Positions 1 through 5,599 of a stretch of 12,240 nt of DNA are shown here, in pieces. A program made the position numbers and the translations under genes. Below the pieces are notes generated by a model, which saw only the letters and a list, made by a program, of their open reading frames with translations, had not been told where the DNA came from and did no database searches. This stretch comes from CAYXBG01 sp964463145 (GTDB lineage Bacteria > Acidobacteriota > UBA6911 > RPQK01 > CBDAPI01): contig CAYXBG010000053.1 in the NCBI GenBank assembly GCA_964463145.1, forward strand, positions 1 to 12,240, read 5' to 3'. How positions within the stretch are numbered: the first letter of the stretch is position 1; each line of letters opens with the position of its first letter.

Positions 1-95
1 CCTCTAAAGCCCTTCCTTTGTATGGTCCAAAAGTATTTAATCCTCAACAACAGGTACCTCTTGGATGGTCTAAGCAGGTATTAGGTTCAGAATAG
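1..95 (+). CDS. C-terminal tail of an unidentified protein (partial, cut by window start)
   Basis: The third forward frame is open from the first base to a TAG at 93-95 and encodes 30 residues ending KQVLGSE. The composition (LYGPKVFNPQQ, then VPLGW) looks like a real protein terminus rather than a shadow frame. The other two forward frames contain stops. It ends just before a hairpin and converges on the nucleoside transporter gene, as expected for the last codons of a gene. Too little is visible to name the family, and chance openness over 95 bases cannot be excluded. Confidence 0.4.
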   Translation, partial: SKALPLYGPKVFNPQQQVPLGWSKQVLGSE

Positions 96-96
96 T

Positions 97-118
97 TTCC
101 TGGTGGGCGATCCAGGAA
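97..118. terminator. Hairpin between convergent genes, possible terminator
   Basis: TTCCTGG (97-103) and CCAGGAA (112-118) form a perfect 7-bp stem with an 8-base loop. It starts one base after the stop of the partial plus-strand gene and ends 10 bases before the end of the minus-strand transporter gene. No strong T run follows on either strand (TTAAATCT on plus), so intrinsic termination is plausible but not proved. Confidence 0.4.
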
Positions 119-128
119 TTAAATCTCA

Positions 129-1352
129 TCATAAAGACAAGAAAAATCCAGCGATTGCTGCACTCATCAGATTTGCTAAGAAGCCAGCACTCACTGCTTT
201 TATTCCAAGTTGGGCTATCTCACTCTTTCGACTGGGTATCATGTTACCGAGTCCGCCAAGCATTATGCCAATAGAGGAAAAATTCGCAAAACCGCATAAA
301 GCAAAGGTAATTATAACTTGACTCTTCGTGTCGAAATTTCCCATCTCTTCGGTAAAAGTAGCGTAAGCGAGAAATTCGTTGAATACTAACTTTTGCCCAA
401 TAAGATTTCCTGCGAGCTGCGCTTCAGTCCAGGGTATTCCTAACATAAATGCTACTGGTTTGAAGAGGTAACCTAGAATGATCTCTAATGAAAAATTATC
501 AATATCAAATTGATTTCCGAGGCCTTCCAACAGGGAGTTTGTTAAAGCAATCAAACCAACAAAGGCCAAAACTATAGCACCTACATTTAATGCTAATTGC
601 ATTCCGCGCGACGCTCCAATTGCCGCAGCTTCTATTGCATTAGTGTGCTTCTCGATTTCAATTTTGAAATCTTGTTCTCCTTTTGAGTCTATGGCCTTTT
701 CTGGAATCATAAGTTTTGCCATTAAAATTCCGCCTGGGGCTGCCATGAAACTGGCCGCTATTAAAAAATTCATGTCTACCCCCAATAATGAGTAGCCTAC
801 TAGAACCGAGCCAGCTACCGTAGATAAGCCACCAACCATGATGGAGAAAAGTTCAGAGTGCGACATAGATTCTAAGTACGGTCTTATGGTTAGAGGAGCC
901 TCAGTCTGACCTACAAAAATATTTGCGGTTGCCGATGTGGACTCGGCTTTTGTAGTTTGGAGTATCGCTCCCAAAGCCCCTCCAACAAGTTTAATGATCC
1001 AGCCCATAAATCCTATGTGGTAGAGAAGCGATACTAAAGATGAGAAGAAAACAATTATTGGTAGGACTTGGAAAGCAAAAATGAAACCGAATTCAAGCGT
1101 GCCAACTTCACCAAAGACAAATTCAATACCTCCTTGAGCATTCTCCAAGACAGATCCAACAGCAGCGGAACAATAATTTAGAATTGCTATCCCAGTCTCT
1201 GAATAGAGAGTTGATGCCGCTATGATTACCTGAAGTAGAAATGCACCCACCACGGTTCTGGTGTTTATCAACCTCCTATTTTCTGACAGGAGATAAGGGA
1301 TAATGAGTAAGATGGCTATACCTGAGAGGCTGACGATAATTTCCACAATCAA
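129..1352 (-). CDS. nupC: NupC-family concentrative nucleoside transporter (CNT)
   Basis: This 407-residue inner-membrane protein belongs to the CNT family, which couples nucleoside uptake to a cation gradient (E. coli NupC is 400 residues). Seen in the sequence: a hydrophobic N-terminus, the family segment ENAQGGIEFVFG (70-81), GQTEAPL (148-154), NEF (325-327) and FANFSSIG (355-362). By family knowledge, the Gln, Thr and Glu of GQTE, the Glu of NEF and the Asn and Ser of FANFSS line the nucleoside site of Vibrio cholerae CNT, and all are present. The sequence is closer to the Vibrio GQTEAPL type than to the GQSENF type of E. coli NupC. It lies 7 bases after the uridine kinase gene on the same strand, so the two probably form one operon. 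The first codon is TTG at 1352; a GTG at 1346 is an alternative. Neither has a clear Shine-Dalgarno site, so translational coupling is likely. Confidence 0.93.
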   Translation of the reverse strand: MIVEIIVSLSGIAILLIIPYLLSENRRLINTRTVVGAFLLQVIIAASTLYSETGIAILNYCSAAVGSVLENAQGGIEFVFGEVGTLEFGFIFAFQVLPIIVFFSSLVSLLYHIGFMGWIIKLVGGALGAILQTTKAESTSATANIFVGQTEAPLTIRPYLESMSHSELFSIMVGGLSTVAGSVLVGYSLLGVDMNFLIAASFMAAPGGILMAKLMIPEKAIDSKGEQDFKIEIEKHTNAIEAAAIGASRGMQLALNVGAIVLAFVGLIALTNSLLEGLGNQFDIDNFSLEIILGYLFKPVAFMLGIPWTEAQLAGNLIGQKLVFNEFLAYATFTEEMGNFDTKSQVIITFALCGFANFSSIGIMLGGLGNMIPSRKSEIAQLGIKAVSAGFLANLMSAAIAGFFLSL

Positions 1353-1359
1353 ATTTTCA

Positions 1360-2004
1360 CTATTTTGGGGTTTGAGGGAGTAATTGCTGAGAGATAAGAG
1401 TTTTTATTATTTGGTTAGCTAAACAAGTAATGTCCTGCTCTCCTTGAACTACTAAGTTCGCTCTGTTCCGAATTGGTTTTATATATTTATGGTACATCGG
1501 CACTACATCTCTTTGGAATTGTTCCTCTACGAATTCAGCTGTTCTTCCTCTCTCTTTGCAGTCTCGTTTAACCCGTCGAGTCAATGCTGTGTCAAGTGAG
1601 CAATCCAAGAAAATCGAAAAGTCGATGTAATGACCTATTTTTTTATGATGGAGTACAAGGGCACCTGGGATGATCAATAATTCTGCCGCCTTAATCTCTG
1701 TAGTTTCTTTTGCTCGTGTGTGTTTATGAAAGTCATATGTTGGGGCATTTACTGAAATACCAGATTTCAAGAGTCTCAGATGCTCTTCCAACAAACCGTG
1801 GTCAATCGCACTGGGGTGATCATAATTTGTTTTAAGTCTTTGATTAAATTCAATGTCTTTTTGGTCTTTAAAATATAAATCTCCCTCTACGATTTCGATT
1901 GAGCTATTTGGTTGTCTTTTTAATATTATGTCTCTTAAGGTTTTAGAGAGTAGAGTCTTTCCAGATGCTGAGATTCCAACTATTGATATGATTTTGTTGC
2001 TCAT
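1360..2004 (-). CDS. udk: Uridine kinase (uridine/cytidine kinase)
   Basis: Cytosolic P-loop kinase that phosphorylates uridine or cytidine to UMP or CMP in pyrimidine salvage. Numbering here is from an in-frame TTG at 2025. The ATG at residue 8 (base 2004) is preferred because it gives 214 residues, close to E. coli Udk (213), with the usual short lead into the P-loop. Visible: Walker A GISASGKT (17-24), the catalytic-Asp region EGDLYFKDQ (47-55), NYDHPSAIDH (67-76), nucleoside-site PTYDFHKHTR (95-104) and the lid segment RRVKRDCKERGR (150-161). The normally conserved Glu of the IxEGxL segment after the lid strand is Pro here (IIPGALVL, Pro120), which is unusual. It is the upstream partner of the nucleoside transporter, so import and phosphorylation are encoded together. 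The promoter must lie in the divergent spacer above 2026. Confidence 0.92.
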   Translation of the reverse strand: MSNKIISIVGISASGKTLLSKTLRDIILKRQPNSSIEIVEGDLYFKDQKDIEFNQRLKTNYDHPSAIDHGLLEEHLRLLKSGISVNAPTYDFHKHTRAKETTEIKAAELLIIPGALVLHHKKIGHYIDFSIFLDCSLDTALTRRVKRDCKERGRTAEFVEEQFQRDVVPMYHKYIKPIRNRANLVVQGEQDITCLANQIIKTLISQQLLPQTPK

Positions 2005-2337
2005 AGTTTTTGGATGCTTTTTCAAGATCTATAAGAGTGACTCGGCGGAACCTTCATTGATACCGAATAACTAAGCTATCGTAAAGTCGATAGATGGCGC
2101 GACACCCTATCTTGAGGTCTTTTGCCCCAGCAGACTGGGTGACACAATCATTCTCTAATGTTAGCCTCCTGCTTGATTCCTTAATTTTTGTAAACGGGTG
2201 ATTTATGGATATTTCAGTTATGACAGTATTGCGACGCTTTATTTTTTTTGTGAGTTTTATTAAACTTTCTTAAATTTAATTGCCCACCATTATTTGTAAT
2301 TTTCATTACTTTCTCCTTTTAGTTATATGTCTGCGTT
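2005..2337. other. Divergent intergenic spacer, no gene seen
   Basis: About 330 bases between the minus-strand uridine kinase and the plus-strand secreted protein; it must carry both promoters. I see no convincing ORF or known RNA. Two small hairpins are present: CTATCG/CGATAG (2076-2081 with 2088-2093) and CCCAG/CTGGG around a CAGA tetraloop (2126-2139). The right half from about 2190 is strongly AT-rich with an 8-T run near 2242. I could not identify a -35/-10 pair with confidence. Confidence 0.5.
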
Positions 2338-3066
2338 ATGGTCAATATTAAAATGGTCGGGCAACAGTTTGTTGTTTTATCTTGCCTGCTATTAGGCTTG
2401 TCGGTCTCTGCGAATGATGCAAATTCTGCGGTCGAAGAGCTGGATTTCCAGTCGATTTTACAAGAAGCATTGAACAAAATTCACGATGACTACGTTGATC
2501 ACTTCGCTTTCAGGGAGGAGGTGACCAGGAAGGGTCTGAACGTGGTTGGAGACTACGACCCGAGCCGAGTCAATGCGCCATGGATTCTATTAAGCTCAGA
2601 CGGTAAAGAACCTTCTGATAAGAAAATGAAGCAGTACGCGAAAGATAAACTTAAGCAAACTGAAGACCTCAAGAAATATCCGGAAAGATCTCCTCTAGGC
2701 GTTAAGACCATGGTACAGCCTGATAGTTTAGAGTTAATCGAGGATCAAAAGGAGCGTTGGCTGTTCTTGTTCACACCAACGGGAGAGAATCAAAAGATGA
2801 TGCGCAAGATGAAAGGACAACTGGCTATTAATAAGCAGGGAAACTACCTGGAATGGATGGATGTCAGAACTCAAAAGCCTTTCAAAGCAAATTTCGTCAC
2901 AAAGATGAAGGAATTTATTATGCACTACGAATTTGAGCCCGCGATTGATGGCCGAACAGTTCCAACGGACTTTGAATTTCGTATACACATAGCAGTTGGT
3001 GGGATAGATGTGGCTGACGAGCACTTATTTGCAAATTACAGTAATTATCGATTGATCGATAATTAG
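2338..3066 (+). CDS. Conserved-looking secreted protein of unknown function
   Basis: A 242-residue protein with a typical signal peptide: Lys5, hydrophobic stretch 10-22 and likely cleavage after VSA (25). There is no lipobox cysteine at the cleavage point, so a soluble periplasmic protein is expected. The mature part has GDYDPSR (71-77) followed by PWILLSSDGKEPS (81-93), a Lys-rich linker (94-115), a beta-rich C-terminal half and a final FANYSNYRL (231-239). From memory, the pattern 'DPSR...W.LLS.DGK.PS' with a terminal 'YSxYR' recurs in uncharacterised exported proteins of marine proteobacteria. I know no function for it and cannot confirm the family here. ATG at 2338 has no clear Shine-Dalgarno site; Met6 (2353) is an alternative start that keeps the signal peptide. 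It lies 284 bases upstream of the glutamine synthetase on the same strand, which looks like a separate transcription unit. Confidence 0.85.
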   Translation: MVNIKMVGQQFVVLSCLLLGLSVSANDANSAVEELDFQSILQEALNKIHDDYVDHFAFREEVTRKGLNVVGDYDPSRVNAPWILLSSDGKEPSDKKMKQYAKDKLKQTEDLKKYPERSPLGVKTMVQPDSLELIEDQKERWLFLFTPTGENQKMMRKMKGQLAINKQGNYLEWMDVRTQKPFKANFVTKMKEFIMHYEFEPAIDGRTVPTDFEFRIHIAVGGIDVADEHLFANYSNYRLIDN

Positions 3067-3265
3067 AATATGAATATAGGTTGTAGGAAGTAATAAAATT
3101 GATACAAACTTTTTTAGATGCCTTTGTATCAAGGGTTTCAGAGGATATTACTCATTGAATGGGAGTAGTGATACGCGCAAACCATTATTTGATATAGCTT
3201 TGCGAGTTAAAAAATTACTGGAAACCACCCCCCAAAAAGGGATTTTTACAAAGAAAGTTGCAAAC

Positions 3266-3339
3266 GGTTGCGATTACTGCATTTCATAAGTAGCATTTAG
3301 GAATAGCGACGCAGTGGTTGCGACGCAGAGCATTTAGGA
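3266..3339 (+). repeat. Cluster of short direct repeats in the glutamine synthetase leader
   Basis: Three interleaved direct repeats sit just upstream of the glutamine synthetase start: GGTTGCGA at 3266-3273 and 3316-3323, AGCATTTAGGA at 3292-3302 and 3329-3339, and GCGACGCAG at 3306-3314 and 3320-3328. The last copy of AGCATTTAGGA overlaps the ribosome binding site (AGGAG, 3336-3340). It could be a set of regulator binding sites, a translational control element or the trace of a local duplication. No NtrC-type or sigma-54 pattern was found. Confidence 0.55.
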
Positions 3340-3350
3340 GATTTTAAAAT

Positions 3351-4367
3351 ATGAAAGCTAAACTCGAATACATTTGGCTAGATGGTTATCAGCCAACACA
3401 AAGCCTGCGTAGTAAAACACAGGTGCGAGATAATTTTGGCGGAACTCTCGAGGAATGCCCAATGTGGTCCTTTGATGGTAGTTCGACACAACAGGCAGAC
3501 GGTAGCAGCTCTGATTGCTTGCTCAAGCCCGTAGCTATATTCCCAGATCCAGGCCGCAGAGATTCATTTTTGGTGATGACGGAAGTACTCAATGCCGACG
3601 GGACTCCTCACGATTCGAATGGCAGAGCTACGATTGACGACGACGACGAAGATTTTTGGTTCGGGTTCGAGCAAGAATATTTCTTGTGGGATATTGACAC
3701 TCAATTACCGCCAGGATTTCCGGTTAATGGGTATCCAAGCCCGCAAGGCCAATATTATTGCTCTGTCGGTGCCTCTAATACTTTCGGTCGAGATTGCATT
3801 GAAGAACACTTGGATCTTTGCCTTGCCGCAGGCATCAATGTTGAAGGGATAAATGCTGAAGTTGCAGCTGGTCAATGGGAGTTCCAAGTGTTTGCGAAAG
3901 GGGCCAAGCGAGCAGGGGACGAAACTTGGGTTGCACGTTACCTCTTAGAGCGCACTGGTGAGAACTTTGGTTATTCCATTAATTGGCACCCGAAGCCTTT
4001 GGGCGATCTAGATTGGAACGGTTCAGGAATGCATGCCAACTTTTCTAACGGGGCGATGAGAACCTCTGGCAAAGAAGAGACATTTACCAGGATTTGTGAA
4101 GAATTCGGCAAGAAGCCGGAAATTGAACGTCATATTAGCGTTTCTGGCGCAGACAATGATCAACGATTAACTGGTAAACATGAGACTCAAGCGATCGATG
4201 AATTCAGCTACGGTATCTCAGATCGCGGTGCATCAATACGGATTCCAGTGACAACCCATACCGATGGTTGGTTGGGGCGATTAGAGGATCGGAGACCTGC
4301 CTCAAATGCGGATCCATATAAAGTGGCGGCGGCTATAGTAAAGACTACCAAAGAAGCACTTTCCTGA
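3351..4367 (+). CDS. glnII: Glutamine synthetase, type II (GSII, eukaryotic-like)
   Basis: Cytosolic ATP-dependent enzyme that makes glutamine from glutamate and ammonia. Its 338 residues fit GSII (about 330-350) rather than GSI (about 470). Visible: an N-terminal beta-grasp domain with CPMWSFDGSST (36-46), the catalytic segment FGFEQEYFL (104-112; metal-site Glu107 and Glu109), GINAEVAAGQWEF (166-178; Glu170 and Glu177), NWHPKPLGD (211-219), NGSGMHANFS (223-232; His228), RLTGKHET (272-279), DEFSYG (283-288) and DRGASIRIP (291-299). The usual VMPGQWE is VAAGQWE here. The start is well supported: AGGAG at 3336-3340, 10 bases before ATG. Unlike GSI it lacks the Tyr-adenylylation loop, so control is expected at expression level; the repeat cluster in the leader is a candidate. 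It appears monocistronic, with a hairpin after it. Confidence 0.96.
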   Translation: MKAKLEYIWLDGYQPTQSLRSKTQVRDNFGGTLEECPMWSFDGSSTQQADGSSSDCLLKPVAIFPDPGRRDSFLVMTEVLNADGTPHDSNGRATIDDDDEDFWFGFEQEYFLWDIDTQLPPGFPVNGYPSPQGQYYCSVGASNTFGRDCIEEHLDLCLAAGINVEGINAEVAAGQWEFQVFAKGAKRAGDETWVARYLLERTGENFGYSINWHPKPLGDLDWNGSGMHANFSNGAMRTSGKEETFTRICEEFGKKPEIERHISVSGADNDQRLTGKHETQAIDEFSYGISDRGASIRIPVTTHTDGWLGRLEDRRPASNADPYKVAAAIVKTTKEALS

Positions 4368-4399
4368 TATAGGGGCTGTATACAGTACTTTGCTGATAA

Positions 4400-4428
4400 A
4401 GCACTAGCGAGTTGTACTCGCTAGTGCT
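4400..4428 (+). terminator. Perfect 13-bp hairpin after the glutamine synthetase gene
   Basis: AGCACTAGCGAGT (4400-4412) and ACTCGCTAGTGCT (4416-4428) are exact inverted copies around a 3-base TGT loop, 32 bases after the stop codon. The stem is long and GC-containing, but AACCCACC follows on the plus strand, so the canonical T run is missing. On the minus strand the stem is followed by TTTATC. It could be a transcript-end stabiliser, a Rho-type end or a protein-binding palindrome. It also marks the left edge of the AT-rich accessory patch. Confidence 0.5.
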
Positions 4429-4495
4429 AACCCACCTTCTTGAGTGAACCATCAAAATTGCTGCAGACCTGGCAAGTAACACGTCCGAGAATATC

Positions 4496-5239
4496 ATGAG
4501 TTCTTTCCATTTTTCTGTTGATGACGTGCTGCCAGCGTTGATTGAAGTGACTGATGGAAACATCCCTTTAACTGAAAATAAATTTTTCAATGAATTAAGG
4601 TTCATTTACGAGCAATATGGAGTGAAAACTGGGCTAAATCTTTTCTACTCTCATGTAATTGATGGAAAGAGGAGATTTCTCTCAGAAGTTCGTGATCTTA
4701 AAGAAGAAATAAAAGATGGCTGGATATACTTTGCTCCTCATGCAGTAGATTTTGACACCCCTCCATATTCCCAAAATATTAAAAATCAGATCATGATGCT
4801 TGATAATATTATGGGTGAGATTGATAGGATGGCGGGCACCTTTAAGACTAAGAGCGTTAGGTTCCATCATTACTCAGAATGTTATGAAATTAGTGAAAAT
4901 ATTCTAAACTACGGTTTCAATGAGATGTTTGTCACTGACAAGTTAGTTGGGTCACATAGGCTTCCTAAAAGTGAAGCAGAAAAAATATTAGATAAGGGTT
5001 TTATTTACCGTAATGATCTAAAGGTAACGAGAACTCACTTTAGAGTTGAGAATCTCGCTAATGATGCTGTTGGAGAAGACGAAATCATTGAAATGTTTAA
5101 AAATAATTTAGATAAATATTCAAGAATAGTCATTTATTCTCATGAGTATGAGTATGAAAGAGAAGATGTAAATATAATGCTAAGAGATACTATGAATATT
5201 CTTGTTAATAAACTTGGCCTAAAGAACGAAAGACCTTAA
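4496..5239 (+). CDS. Polysaccharide deacetylase-like protein (NodB-fold, carbohydrate esterase 4-like)
   Basis: A 247-residue protein with no signal peptide or membrane segment. Its N-terminus FHFSVDDV (4-11) matches the first NodB-homology motif, with metal/catalytic Asp9 and Asp10. Further candidate metal-site residues are His82 in YFAPHAV (78-84), His124/His125 in RFHHYSE (122-128) and His216 in IVIYSHEYEY (211-220). This layout resembles the divergent deacetylase-like proteins found in surface-polysaccharide loci, where the substrate would be an N- or O-acetylated sugar; the actual substrate is unknown. It is AT-rich (13 G/C of 60 bases in 5101-5160) compared with the downstream amidohydrolase, suggesting transfer. 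ATG at 4496 has only a weak GAGA at 4487-4490 before it. It faces the formyltransferase gene convergently across a 360-base broken region. The family call is moderate, since the second NodB motif (HxxxH) is not textbook. Confidence 0.7.
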   Translation: MSSFHFSVDDVLPALIEVTDGNIPLTENKFFNELRFIYEQYGVKTGLNLFYSHVIDGKRRFLSEVRDLKEEIKDGWIYFAPHAVDFDTPPYSQNIKNQIMMLDNIMGEIDRMAGTFKTKSVRFHHYSECYEISENILNYGFNEMFVTDKLVGSHRLPKSEAEKILDKGFIYRNDLKVTRTHFRVENLANDAVGEDEIIEMFKNNLDKYSRIVIYSHEYEYEREDVNIMLRDTMNILVNKLGLKNERP

Positions 5240-5393
5240 ATCTCCGCCTAAATCCTCTATTGCCCTTCTCCTTAACATCAAGGGAATGATGTACATCGCA
5301 CGAAGGACATAAATATTCGACCAGCTCCATAGTTTCATGAAGCTTTATTCCCTTCGGTAATTCAAGCTCTTCTATACGGTACCGTATCCGCAT
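5205..5393 (-). pseudogene. Probable gene fragment with a CPxC motif (degraded or spurious)
   Basis: A 62-codon frame starting with ATG at 5393. The first two thirds read like protein: RIRYRIEELELPKG (2-15), then EYLCPSCDVHH (26-36). The C-terminal third turns into the basic run RGFRRRFKVFR (46-56) and its last 35 bases lie inside the convergent deacetylase gene. The CPxC-x-x-HH segment recalls small phage proteins with one Cys-pair motif (DUF6527-like: 'CPGC...H'), but the conserved tail such proteins should have is absent. I read it as a gene truncated by the join to the AT-rich deacetylase segment. It may also be chance coding. No good ribosome binding site is visible. Confidence 0.3.
5374..5387. 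repeat. Perfect 14-bp palindrome
   Basis: ATACGGTACCGTAT is an exact palindrome with no loop, located in the broken region near the start of the CPxC fragment. Such a site could bind a dimeric regulator or be chance. It has no second copy in the window. Confidence 0.4.
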
Positions 5394-5599
5394 GGTTTCC
5401 CAGTTCCCCGAAGCACTGCATAATACAGGCCACGCTCACATCCAAACTGCCGTTTTCCCTGCGTAGTTCCAGGAGAAAACTCAACGGTCATCGCTGGTCG
5501 CCAAGAGAGTCTGAAGAGGGATCGCTTGAGTAAATCTAAGCAACCGGCAGCAAGTCCCTAATCTTTATCACAGGAGGTGGTGCTAGGTTCGGGCCGATT
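5394..5599. other. Non-coding or degenerate stretch between two AT-rich genes
   Basis: There is no complete gene here. G+C is visibly higher than in both neighbours (32 of 60 bases in 5401-5460, against 13 of 60 in 5101-5160 and 20 of 60 in 6001-6060). On the minus strand a frame of about 60 codons, open from about 5560 down to a TAG at 5372-5374, contains an ATG and reads RGLYYAVLRGTGKP near its end. It overlaps the start of the CPxC fragment in another frame. On the plus strand a frame is open from 5412 to a TAA near 5560. None has a start with a ribosome binding site. It looks like the residue of an older insertion or mobile element; I could not name one. No tRNA, tmRNA or RNase P features were seen. 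Confidence 0.4.

Noticed and set aside
3231..3247. CCC-AAAAA-GGG followed by ATTTTT as a terminator for the secreted protein gene
   Set aside because: The stem is only three pairs and lies about 170 bases after the stop codon.
3256..3268. AAGTTGCAAACGG resembles AAGTTGCGAACGG at 11373-11385
   Set aside because: Only two short copies, one mismatch and unrelated surroundings; probably chance.
3067..3350. Sigma-54 promoter, NtrC sites or glutamine riboswitch before the glutamine synthetase
   Set aside because: The GG/GC pairs near 3266-3280 are one base off the required 10-base spacing; no GCAC-N5-GTGC site and no recognisable riboswitch core were seen.
3592..3852. Plus-strand frame of 86 codons inside the glutamine synthetase gene
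   Set aside because: A shadow frame wholly inside a conserved gene with an intact active site.
4376..4385. CTGTATACAG, resembling a LexA-type SOS box
   Set aside because: The half-sites are too close (CTG-N4-CAG rather than CTG-N10-CAG), and the site lies just after a stop codon.
4345..4605. Minus-strand open frame of 86 codons across the glutamine synthetase tail, hairpin and deacetylase start
   Set aside because: It overlaps two well-supported genes, spans the palindrome and has no ribosome binding site or recognisable motif.
5394..5599. Stable RNA (tRNA, tmRNA or RNase P) in the gene-free stretch
   Set aside because: The GGTTCG near 5586 lacks a matching T-arm stem, and none of the conserved ends or cores of tmRNA or RNase P RNA were found.
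4429..5599. Integron cassette (attC) structure around the AT-rich genes
   Set aside because: No pair of GTTRRRY / RYYYAAC core sites flanks the genes, and two convergent genes are not a typical cassette.
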